Shown here: positions 52,889 through 62,547 of the stretch, one piece after another | Position numbering within the stretch: the stretch's first letter is position 1 | Layout of the letters: each line of letters opens with the position of its first letter | NCBI GenBank assembly: GCA_029215795.1 | Contig: JARDYH010000004.1 | Span: 219,535,517 to 219,599,516 of the forward strand | Direction of reading: 5' to 3' | Source: Anniella stebbinsi | Taxonomy: Eukaryota; Chordata; Lepidosauria; Squamata; Anniellidae | DNA length: 64,000 bases | Translations under genes and position numbers: made by a program | The notes under the pieces: model-generated | Told to the model about the DNA's origin: nothing | What the model saw: only the letters and a program-made list of their open reading frames with translations | Database searches by the model: none

Positions 52889-54626
52889 AGGGACCAGGTC
52901 TGATCAAGTCTGTTTTGCATTCATATTGCAGGCTGGGATACATCTATCCTTGTGCTCAGTCATTAACACAGTTCGATACTCTGTTTTCCTGTCCCCCGTC
53001 ATGTTTTACATTGCTCTGCTCATTCACATGAATGTATGCATGCCACCTTAGTGCTGGGATGTGATGCTACACACGCACTTGGTTTATTGGAGGAATAACT
53101 ATTTCATTCTGCAATCAAAGGGCCTTGATGGAAACCGAGCGACAGAGGTTCAATCCATATTGCATGTTGCCGATTCGGCTGGTAGGCTGGAAGAAACAGA
53201 TGGAGGACATAATAGAGGTAGTATCGAGCCCCCCTGGTTAAAGATGTTTGCTGCCTTTGTTGCTCATCTTGGGAGTCTTGCTGGATACTTGGCTGCCCAG
53301 GGCCAGATGGCTGCAGAGTCCATCTGCACTTGGCAAGAAGGCAAACCTCTTTGCATTTGGCTGCAGACCTCCCTCAATGCAGCCACAACTGCCTCGATAG
53401 ATCTCACGCACTGAATATATTTGTCACGCATTCAGCCATTTTCCTCTAGTACCTCTTCCCTTCGGAAGCCGACTTAGTCCAAAGCTATGGCTACCCAACA
53501 CCGAATGGAAAGAGATGAGGGGTGCAAAGGAATCAAAAGGGCACACCTGAAGCAAGCAAGCAAACAAGCAAAAATGCAAGGAGATGTCAAGGCCAGAGCA
53601 GACCAATTGCTGCCACACACAAATCTAGCTCTGGAGAATGTAAACTTGAGTTCAGGGCCCCTGTGATTAGGGGGCCCGTGGTGGGAGCTGGAGAAAACAA
53701 AAACTAGAACCTCCTGTGAAGAAAGTGTCATGTTGTTGACCAGTAAAGGCAGAATGTCAGACTTCTAGGATATGTACACCAGGCCTAGCCAATCCAGACG
53801 GTCCATATTGCTAGCCAATCACAGTGGCCAATGCTACACAGTTCAGCTCCTCCCTAGGTCTGAAGAGGGCTCCCAAGAATGAGCACACACTGTCCAAGGC
53901 AGCTCATGAAGTCACTCACCAGCCTCAGGGCCCAAGATTTCAACCCCAGAATGCCTGACCAGTGCAGCAAATAGGCCGCTGCAGGCCAAGCGGCTCCCAC
54001 CAAGGGAAACTATGATGGAAGAGGCAGGTGTATTGCACCTCTTTTGACATCCATGGTGTCTATTCCAAGAGTGGCTCCCCCCCCCCCATTCACAGCCCTT
54101 CTCCTAACTGCATCCACCACAGGACTAGCCAAGGATTCAGTGCTAAATACATATATGAACTAGAATGATGGATCAAAAGGTAATGGGAAGTACTTTTATT
54201 CAAGATGTAAGACATCTCTTCTTCACGTTCAGAATTTCACGACGGATGACTTCTGCACTGTTTCTGCAAGGCGGGCTCCTCGCTTTGTGATGGGCCGCTT
54301 ATGCTACAGAAGCAGTAGCGTAAGCTGGGGGGGACTTCCTCGTCGGAGTGCATCCTCAAAATTGTGGACCCCAGGCCAACTGGGCCCCCTGCCCCCCCCT
54401 TGCATGGCCCTGTATAGCATCCTTCACTGCACGAGGCAGCAGGTGAGTTTAGGGGACCCAGGCTAAGTCATGCGTCTCTGTCTTCTAACAGAGGGGAGTG
54501 GCTACCTCACTTCGACTAATAATAATAATAATAACAATAATGATAGGGCTGGCCCTGCTCCGCCACATTCCTCTCCTCTGCTTTCTTACTCATAAGTGTC
54601 CCTGCCAAGATTTCTTCCCCTGAGGC
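52885..54626. other. Unassigned sequence
   Basis: A few overlapping frames (for example 53061-53414, 117 codons) carry no motif. A short (AAT)n run lies at 54519-54533. No repeat family identified with confidence. Confidence 0.35.
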
Positions 54627-54994
54627 TAGGAGTGCAGAACCCCTTTCAGCCTGAGGGTCAAATTCCATTTCAGGGAAGCTCACAGTGGTTGGTGAGGCCA
54701 ACGGCAAAAAAGGGCGGCAAAAATGCAAAAGATAACAGCATAGTTTAGCTTCATGCTCTTTCTGCTGCAAATGAAGACTTAGGAGAGTTATTTCAACCTT
54801 TCAGAATGGGGAGGGGGAAACTGCACAGATGCTGTGGAAGCACCCAGTGTGAAATGCTTGGAGATTTTATCATATCAAGCTGTATATAAGGAAATGATAA
54901 ATAAATGGTTACAGGAAAGAGGGTGGAGCAGGGTGGAGCTTGGCATTCTGGGGAGCCCCAGATTTGGCATCAAAGCTTGAGGTTCTCCACCCCT
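54627..54994. mobile_element. hAT-like CAGGGG-end element
   Basis: The left end TAGGAGTGCAGAACCCC faces the right end GGTTCTCCACCCCTG. Internal TTCCATTTCAGGGAAGC, ATAGTTTAGCTTC, TATTTCAACCTTTCAG and TGGCATTCTGGGGAGCC follow the order of 12416-12760. No exact target duplication is seen. Confidence 0.7.
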
Positions 54995-55012
54995 GCCCTA
55001 TGCACTAGTATC

Positions 55013-55330
55013 CATAGAATCATAGAATAGTAGAGTTGGAAGGGGCCTCTAAGGCCATCGAGTTCAACTCCCTGCTCAATGCAGGAATCCACCTTAAAGC
55101 ATCCCTGACAGATGGCTGTCCAGCTGCCTCTTGAATGCCTCTAATGTGGGAGAGCCCACAACCTCCCTAGGTCATTGGTTCCATTATCATACTTCTCTAA
55201 CAGTCAGGAAGTTTTTCCTGATATCCAGCCAGAATCTGGCTTCCTGTAACTTGAGCCCATTATTCCGTGTCCTGCACTCTGGGTTGATCGAGAAGAGATC
55301 CTGGCCCTCCTCCATGTGGCAACCTTTCCA
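55013..55330 (-). mobile_element. CR1 LINE 3' end
   Basis: The minus strand ends CTATTCTATGATTCTATGG with two ATTCTATG octamers. The body is nearly the same as 18521-18840, so both are truncated copies of one CR1 subfamily. Confidence 0.88.
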
Positions 55331-55432
55331 TCACTACTGCCACTAACTTAAGAGGGTATGAATCTTGCTTTCCCTACAGTGTGTGTGTGGGGGAGGTGCA
55401 ATTTTCAATGATAGCTCTGGATCTCATTAGAA

Positions 55433-55960
55433 CCATAGATTTGGAGGGAACTTTTTAGGCCATCTAGCTCAACCCCCTGCGCATTCCAGGGAATTCAGAG
55501 CTAGAGCATCTTCAATGGATTCTTGAAGACCTCCAGTGAAGTAGAACCCACTGGTGAGGTCATTGGTGCCATTGTCAAACTGCTCTTACCATCAAGAAGT
55601 TTCTCTGAATGTTTAATGAAAATCTGATCTCCTCTCATTTAAGTCCATTAGGTCTAGTCCTTCCCCCTTGGACAGCAGAGAACAACCCTTTGCCCTCTTC
55701 TATGTGCCAACCCTTCAGACTTTTGAAGGATGCTATCATGTCTGCCTACACCCCGTCTTCTGCAGGCAAAACACTCCCAATTCCTTCACACGTTCCTCAT
55801 AGGACTTCCCATATTGCTGACCATCTTTCATTGCCCCCCTCCGAACCCATTCCAATTTGTCTGCAGCCTTGTTAAAGTGTGGTGTCCAGAACTAGGCAAA
55901 GATCACATCATTAAACTTCATCAACAAGTCAGACCTCCACCTAGTCTTATGCATGCCCAA
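55433..55960 (-). mobile_element. CR1-like LINE 3' region, second subfamily
   Basis: AGAACCATAGATTTGGAGGG (inverse of a CR1 end), AGAAGTTTCTCTGAATG, TTTAAGTCCATTAG and GTGTGGTGTCCAGAAC are CR1 3' landmarks in minus orientation. More diverged than the copy before it. Confidence 0.7.
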
Positions 55961-56089
55961 TATATACAGGTGGCATAATGGAGAACCTGGACTACAGATT
56001 ATCCCTCCAGGAATCCAGATCTTGGGCACTGGACTCTATGCTATGCTATGCTATTGTTGAAAATAAAGACTATAGAATCAAAACTCCCT

Positions 56090-56690
56090 CTCTCATAGTA
56101 CTCGAACCTAGTGGGGCCAACTCGGGAAGCTGATTGATGGGAAATCCAGGATAGATAAAAGGAATGACTTCTTCACATAGTTTTAATTATTTGTATTTAA
56201 GATGTTTTAAAACATTTAAAATATTTTAAAATGGTACTATGTTTAATTATATTTTTTAATTTTTGTATATATTTGTTTTAACTGTACATGTTTTAATTTG
56301 TAAGCCGCCTTGAGTCCCAGTATTGGGAAAAAGGCGGGATATTAATAAATAAAATAAAAATAAGAATAATATAGTGGAACTATGGAATTTGCTACAACAT
56401 GTATTGATGGACACCAATTTGGATGGCTTTACAGGGGGATTAGACAACTTCATGGAGGAGAAGGCTATCAATGGCTACTAGTCATGATGGCTATATGTTA
56501 CCTCCAGTATCAGAGGCGGCATGCTATGTACACCAGTTGCTAGGGAACCTGGGCAGGAGGGCGCTGTTTCACTCTTGTCCTGCTTGTGGGTTTCCCATGG
56601 GCAGCTGTTTGGCCACTGTGTGAACAGAATGCTGAACTAGACAGACCTTTGGTCTGATCCAGCATGGCTCTTCTTATGTTATTAACTCTG
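56090..56690 (+). mobile_element. CR1 LINE 3' end, interrupted by another LINE tail
   Basis: AGGAATGACTTCTTCACATAG is separated by an insertion from ATAGTGGAACTATGGAATTT. The CR1 then continues through GGATGGCTTTACAGGGGGAT, CTATCAATGGCTACTAGTC and GGCCACTGTGTGAACAG to TGGCTCTTCTTATGTT. Joined across the insertion the order is normal for CR1. The left limit is approximate. Confidence 0.85.
56182..56370 (+). mobile_element. LINE 3' tail nested in CR1
   Basis: TTGTAAGCCGCCTTGAGTCC, ATTGGGAAAAAGGCGGGATA and an AAATAAAATAAAAATAAG end, flanked by ATAGT at 56177-56181 and 56371-56375. Same family as 19536-19757. The insertion postdates the CR1 copy. Confidence 0.85.
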
Positions 56691-56694
56691 CTCT

Positions 56695-57879
56695 CCATAT
56701 AAATAAGTTAACACTTGAATTTTATCCCCGCCCAACCAAAAACTATAGCAGTAAGTTTGATGGGACTGGCAACATGAAAACAGTATGACTTTGACCTGAA
56801 TATGAATGTCAACCAGTCAGACAAGGCTAGCCAATATTTACAATATAACAACTAAATGATGCTAAAGCCAAGAACCAGGCTAAAGGGCAAACTGAGATGC
56901 TGAGCAATTCGTGAGGATTTGGCAAAGTTCTTTGAAGGTCTACCCATGAAGGTCTACCAACTGCTTGCAGCAGTTCATCATCGAAGATGCCTGGATATAA
57001 TGTCTCTGTTTTTGCCATTGCTCACATTTATGTGGGGGCCGGTCTGGAAAGCAGTATGTTATGCAACGGGTTTGTCTTGTCTCAGCAACAATATTAACAG
57101 TCTAATGCTAAACAGGTTCCGAGGAAATGAGGAGGGGGAAAAATGACTTACTATATTTACCCTGAAACAAGATTCAATCTGCCACTGTATTTAATGCTAT
57201 ATTTTTCATTATCTCACAAGCATATGTTGGAAGGGCTACAGATGATGAAGTTAGCTGCTGGGCAGAGCTATCATCAATGCTTTCCATCTTTATTTTAATA
57301 AGAGGAATGAGCAAATTGTTTGTGACCTTTGTCAAGGGCTTCCTGGAAGACAAGAAAACGTAGCTCGCAACAGAATCACTAGCCCGGAGCTCCACTGAAT
57401 ATTCAAAGGCTTTGCTCTGAATAAATTGCCTCGTGATGAAGCTATTGTGTCTGATGGAGCCGTAGCTGCCATCGAAGCAAAAAGCTCGGTAAGCAAAAGT
57501 TGTTCTCTGTGCCCCCCCACCCCATTTATCTGCAGCAAAAAGCACGGTTGTTAGAGCCACTAAAAGAGGAAGGATGCCTGGGAAGTCCCTTCCTCTTGAT
57601 GGTAACTGGCAGTGCATTGCACTATACCTGCTCTTTTGTTGTGGTGTCTGGATCATGTTGTTTTTAATTATCACATTGGTAGCCTGCCCTTTCTCCAAAG
57701 AGCTATGGATGACATGCATGCGGGGTCAAGTAGCCTATATCAGAGCAGGGGCAGAGCATGGCTATGGCCATGTGCTACAAACCAGGAAGTTACACTGGGT
57801 GGGTATCATAATGCAGAAGTGCCATTTCACAACTAATACATGGCTCTGGGGGGTTGAGGGTGGACAGGGGAATTGATGA
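56695..57879. other. Repeat-poor stretch with an unexplained 181-codon minus frame
   Basis: The frame 57174-57719 (-) has fairly even amino-acid use and no repeat match, but no domain I recognise and stops in the other likely exon frames. It may be chance or a relic. No splice structure can be defended. Confidence 0.3.
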
Positions 57880-58090
57880 TCAGGGGTCTGGAAACAAAGC
57901 CCTATGAAGTGAGACTGAAAGAACTGTGCATGTTTACCCTTGAGGAGAGAAGACGGAGGGGGGACATGGTAGCATTCTTCAAATGCTTGAAAGGTTGTCA
58001 CACAGAGGCTTGTAGAGGCTTTGACACAACTGGGCTGAACTTCACTTATTCCCTGAAAGCCTCTTTGCATCCTTTGCATAGCTAGGGGTT
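57880..58090 (+). mobile_element. CR1 LINE fragment
   Basis: GCCCTATGAAGTGAGACTGA, GAACTGTGCATGTTTACCC, TTGAGGAGAGAAGACGG and ATTCTTCAAATGCTTGAAAG are the upstream part of the CR1 3' region, plus orientation. No octamer end follows. Confidence 0.7.
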
Positions 58091-58116
58091 TATGAATATA
58101 TCAAATTGTATCCAAT

Positions 58117-58198
58117 GGGTTGTATCCAATATCAATCTAACAAGTCCCATTCATTTCAGTGAGTCTACTTTAAATAGAACTAACATTGGATACAATCC
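58117..58198. mobile_element. Short MITE with TTGTATCCAAT ends
   Basis: The left arm GGGTTGTATCCAATATCAATC faces CTAACATTGGATACAATCC; the centre pairs CCCATTCATTT with a GTGAGTC arm. About 82 bp. Confidence 0.7.
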
Positions 58199-58325
58199 AT
58201 AACTAGGAATAATGACAATTTCTTATTTCTGTGGCATGAAATCCTTTGTAAATTGCTTTGGAGCCAATCTAGGCTGAAAGGCAGGCTGCTACAAATATAA
58301 ACAAACAGTAACCACCATATTGGAG

Positions 58326-58830
58326 AGTGGTTGTGCATGGATCTGGATCCTGAATCCAGAGCAGAACGAGCTGATCCGAGCCTCCTAGATTTGGATCTGA
58401 ACCCTATTGGATCAGACCTGGATCAGGCCAGATCGGATCCGTGATCTGGATCCAGTCACAGCACTCCCTCCTACTCTCCCCCTCCCGCCCCTCACTATCC
58501 CTGCTTACCTGCTGCCTCCTCCGCATCGTCCCCCGTCGTCCTCCTCGCTGTGTGCCGCCGCATTTCCTGCTCGTGGTGGGTGATGACGTCACCCGACTCG
58601 AGCGGGAAATGCAGCAACACACAGCTAGGAGAGAGGATGACAGCAGAACAATGCGGAGGAGGCAGCAGGTAAGCAGGGAGAGGGGGAGTAGGGAGGGGGG
58701 AAACGAGGAGAGCGGGAGGGAGTGTTGTGCATGGATCCAGATCAGATCCGGATCTGGATCTGAGTCGGATCGAGCCTGATCCAGACCTGACAGATCGGGA
58801 TCGGATCAGGGGGGTCAGTGCACAGCCCTA
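58326..58830. mobile_element. GC-rich palindromic hAT-like element M5
   Basis: The right end is GTGCACAGCCCTA; the left end is a decayed AGTGGTTGTGCATGG. The interior is close to M4: CTGCTTACCTGCTGCCTCC pairs with GGAGGCAGCAGGTAAGCAG, and GCCGCATTTCCTGCTCG pairs with CGAGCGGGAAATGC. The centre GGGTGATGACGTCACCC (58578-58594) contains TGACGTCA at 58584-58591. Flanks do not match, as expected for an older copy. Confidence 0.8.
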
Positions 58831-58984
58831 CAAAGAACCTACTGCAGCCCTTTGGAAAATTGCCCCATTTAGTCTTTGCTCCTCAGATCACCACTCCCAG
58901 GCCTGTGTCAAATATTCTCCCATTTTCTGAGTCAAATACAGAAGTTTAGAGGAAGAAAAATATTTCCTGAAAAGACATGTTGTG

Positions 58985-59215
58985 AACATTTTTTTCAAGT
59001 GAGTTCAGTGGCATTGTTTCTGCTAGCTGCTTCAGCCCCATTTCCTTTGGTTACTACTACTTTCTCATTCCTTGATTAGTCACATAGGTCATACTAGCCA
59101 ATCAGGGACCACACAGTGACTGGGATGATGTCACAATGCTCTGTAGCCAATCAAATTAGGCAATGTGATGACATCATTGAGGGCAAATGAGGTCAAGAAA
59201 GAGTGTGCTATATAT
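58985..59215. repeat. Dispersed repeat with CATAGGTCATACTAGCCAATC motif
   Basis: Follows the order of 2555-2960: CACATAGGTCA, CCAATCAGGGACCAC, GTAGCCAATC, GGGCAAATGAGG and GAGTGTGC. Confidence 0.45.
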
Positions 59216-59420
59216 GAATAGTTAAAGATTTATGCAAGAAGCACCCCCCCCAAAAAAAAAATCACTGAAAAAGGTATCCATGTTTTGACACAACCAAAAT
59301 GAGTGTGCTTTCAGCTCAGCCCCAACTGAGCACTGTGTGACCCATCTAATGGTCCCATTTATCTGAGATTGCATTGTAGATTGCCAAGAGATCCATATGG
59401 TTGCATATGTTACATTCACG

Positions 59421-59421
59421 G

Positions 59422-59449
<28 letters not shown>
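59421..59449 (+). repeat. (GT)n microsatellite
   Basis: About 14 GT units. Confidence 0.95.
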
Positions 59450-59452
<3 letters not shown>

Positions 59453-60630
59453 AGCAGCTAGGAGGCAGGTTTACCTAGGATGGACAGTTAAGCAGCGTCT
59501 GGTGTTGTTTCTCTTCAGAGGATGGGCTGTTTTGTTTCTTTCCCCTTTGGCTCATTCACCGCTGTTTCAGTCTTGAAATTGTGACCCTGGACATATTTTG
59601 CCGGGTTGGCAGTGATACTCAGGCTGAAGTCACACGCCAGAGGTGATTCCTGCCTCTTATAGTCCTAAATAAAATGCACATCTATTGTGCCAGTACTACT
59701 TTATGACGGAACTAAGCCCAAGTCACGGAAAGTAAAAGAAGTGAGCAAAACAGCACATGAAACAGATGCTGATCCTCTGCGAAGGACGTCACAGTTGTTC
59801 AGGCCAAACCTATGAACTTTAGAGAGGGAGGGGGGAATGATATTCGCAAAAAGCTTGCTGCTGGTATTGAGGCATATGGGGAAATGCCGAAGCCCAGCTA
59901 GCTTCTCCTTTACCTAAATTGCGCTTCGTTTGTAAAGATAGGAAGTGGCTCAGCAGCTACTGTAGCTCCAAGATCTAATTAAGCGAGGGCAATTCCGTTG
60001 CTGCATCTGGTTGAGCGATTGTTTATCCTTTATTGGGAGAGGGGGGATAACCTCGTGGAATGCCTCTCTTACCAAAACAAACAAACGCAACAGAAATCAT
60101 GAGCACACAGAAGGATAAGGCCGCCATGCATGCAAAGCAATACGGATGCCAGTAGCCAGCACCCACAGTAGACCTGGGGGCTGCCTTTATGACTTCTTTG
60201 CCCCCAAGGTGGCTCCAAATCTGCGAGAGGAGGGTGGTTAGATGACGCAGCCACAGATTTAAAGCCACCCTGGGACAAAATGCTGAAGATGCCCGGCTGA
60301 AAAGTCAAGGACTTACCCAGACCTTTTCCAGCCAGAGTGAGGGCAGCCCAGCTCTTGCGGCGGTCTGTCCTCACTCTAGAGCCTCTCTGGAGCCACTCCA
60401 AGGGTGTTCTCTGTAGATGGCAACCCCTAATTTGTTGCCATCTGCCCAGGCAGATGGCAGGGGATGCACCAGTGAGAGGAATGTATGCCGGAAAGCCCCA
60501 CGCTGCCTTACCATGGGGAGAAAAGTTTATTTTCTTTGCCTGAGCTGCTGCCATCACCTCCTCCTCCCAAAATTAATTTCTTTCCCCCAAGCTGCTGCTG
60601 GCACTGCCCCCATCTCCTCTTCCTTATCCT
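59450..60630. other. Unassigned sequence
   Basis: Frames at 60069-60557 (-) and 60417-60968 (+) are long by chance in GC-rich DNA and show no motif. No repeat family is certain. Confidence 0.35.
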
Positions 60631-61704
60631 GGGCCGTTTCTACACCATACGGGTGTAGACGAGGGAGGGGCAGCGATCCCAGAAGTACCTGCTTCCAGGA
60701 TCATCGCTCTAAGCCACATGGCAGCGTGACATCCTGGGAAGAAGGAGGGATGTCTCTCCTGCCTTTGTTTTCCCCAAAAGGGATCCTGACTTGCTCTCCA
60801 TCAGAAACAAGCACTTTTTTAAAAAAAAAAATCCGCCTGAAATCAGGGGGGGCACCCTCCCCCGCCATACTAGGGATGGCAGACTTGCTCCCCCCTCCCC
60901 TGATGGGCACAGAGCCATTGCGGCACAGCTCCATGCCCATTTCTGCTGCCACACTTACTCACGAGTAAGCACAGTAGCAGCCGGGAAAGGCGGTGTGCCA
61001 ATACACAACATTTCTGTCTCCCTATGTATGTCTGGTTTAGTATGTCTGGAGAGTGCGGAATATTGGACTGAGTGGGTGTGGCTGATGATGCTGCAAAAGG
61101 GAGGGGAAGGAGTTTATATAGGGTGAGGGAGGGTTTCAGTTTATCTTTACGTCTTATCATCTTATTGTCTTGGTTGGGGGAGGGTAGTTCTGTGCAAGAT
61201 AGCTGTGTGTGATCTAGTCAGGAGTGTGTGTGTGAAGAGATTATTAGGATTTAGGATTATTAGTAAATTATTAGAAGTGTTAAGAATAGGCAGGTGTGAA
61301 ATTGATTTGAAAAGAACTGTTAACAACAATAAACGTTTTCTTTTATTTTTGCTACCACAAACCATGTGTCAGCTTGGCTTTGTAACCTGCTCTATAAGTA
61401 TAATAAAGAAACACAGATCCTTACACTCTCAGCCAACATACTCACAGGAGAACCTTATTCAAAAACTCTTAACACCCTTTTCCCCTCTGCTATAAGGGAA
61501 AAGTGATGCCTCTTTTACCCTTCCCTCAGGTTTTTAAGTAGTGTGCTTAGCCTGAGAAGAGTGTGCTCATCTAGGCCTGGTGTTTGAAGCTGTGGTGGCA
61601 TAGGTGGCCACATCTTCCACGGTCCCAGGAAGTTCCCAGGACCACAGAAAAATCAGGATTTCCCAGGGAGCCCGAGTAAACAGGCCGGTGTAGAAATGGC
61701 CCTA
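60631..61704. mobile_element. Inverted-repeat element with GGGCCGTTTCTACACC ends
   Basis: The left end CTGGGCCGTTTCTACACC faces the right end GGTGTAGAAATGGCCCTAG, about 1.07 kb apart. AGCGATCCCAGAAGTACC near the left end resembles the element at 26235-26786. The middle (about 61000-61460) is unrelated and LTR-like, so the element seems to have been split by a later insertion. No target duplication was found. Confidence 0.65.
61000..61460 (+). other. LTR-like segment nested in the inverted-repeat element
   Basis: A TATATA box (61116-61121) follows AAAGGGAGGGGAAGGAG. An AATAAA signal (61329-61334) lies about 210 bp downstream and is followed by a T-rich run and TTGGCTTTGTAACCTGC, then a second AATAAA at 61402. 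Box-to-signal distance and order fit a solo LTR. No TG/CA limits or duplication could be fixed, and no internal gene remains. This is inference. Confidence 0.35.
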
Positions 61705-62308
61705 GTCTCAGGGAGGGACGAGGGAGGGGGTGGATGACCACTGCAAACTCTGCACTTGCTCCTTGGCATGGGGATTATCTGGCGCAACCCTGCAGGAGTG
61801 AAAGCGTGGGGCATTGGGGAATGTGGCACCAACTTGATGCCATAAAGATAGCCCCCTGGAGTCAAATGCATAGCCATGGGGTTGTCCACATCATGGGAGT
61901 AGACTACCCTGACGGAAGTTAGCATCAGAGATGGCTTCCTGCCCAATACATCACTGATCGCAATTCTAAGCACAAGAGAGTAAGACTCAGTATATGAAGT
62001 GGGACTTACTTTCAAGTAAATAGGCACAGAATTGCACTCTCGTCCTCCTAACCACAAGTGCCTGGCTATTGCTAGTTCTGGCCCTTGGAAGATCTAATGC
62101 ACCCTCATCAGGCCCCCATTTTCCAGTATTTTGTTTTTTAAAAAAAACATTTGCTTCTTTCAGTAGTGTAGAGGGGCCAGAGCTCGCAGGGACGATATGC
62201 TGGCACTTATTTATAAGCAGGGACAAGCACAGCATCTGCCACCCCACCCCCAGAATCCCCTGTTCCTTCTGAGCTTGGCTGCAATAATCACAGTAGCTGG
62301 GGAGGGAA
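61705..62308. other. Unassigned, with a diverged GGGAGTAAGTC repeat at about 61955-62045
   Basis: GGGACTTACTTTCAAGTAAAT and CACAGAATTGCACTCTCG near 62000-62042 are the right half of that palindromic repeat. The rest is unassigned. Confidence 0.4.
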
Positions 62309-62309
62309 A

Positions 62310-62358
<49 letters not shown>

Positions 62359-62547
62359 TACATTTGTATACCTCCCCATAGCCGAAGCTCTCTGGGCGGT
62401 TTACATAGGATTAAAAACAATTAAAAACAATATACAAAAATTAAAACAGCAAAAACATACAACATACACACAATCTATACATTTAAAAACCACATCAACA
62501 CTTCAAAAACTACAAAAACAAAACAAAACAAAACAAACCCAGGCTCC
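62309..62547 (-). mobile_element. L2-clade LINE 3' UTR and (ATT)n tail
   Basis: The minus strand after the stop codon is AT-rich, contains AAACCGCCCAGAGAGCTTCG and GGGGAGGTATACAAATGTA, and ends in about 16 ATT units (62310-62358). The conserved AAACCGCCCAGAGAG block just before the microsatellite is probably the 3' recognition hairpin. The next copy at 63885 has the same block with few changes. Confidence 0.88.

Noticed and set aside
60069..60968. 162-codon minus and 183-codon plus frames
   Set aside because: Overlap on opposite strands in GC-rich DNA, no domain, partly inside an inverted-repeat element.
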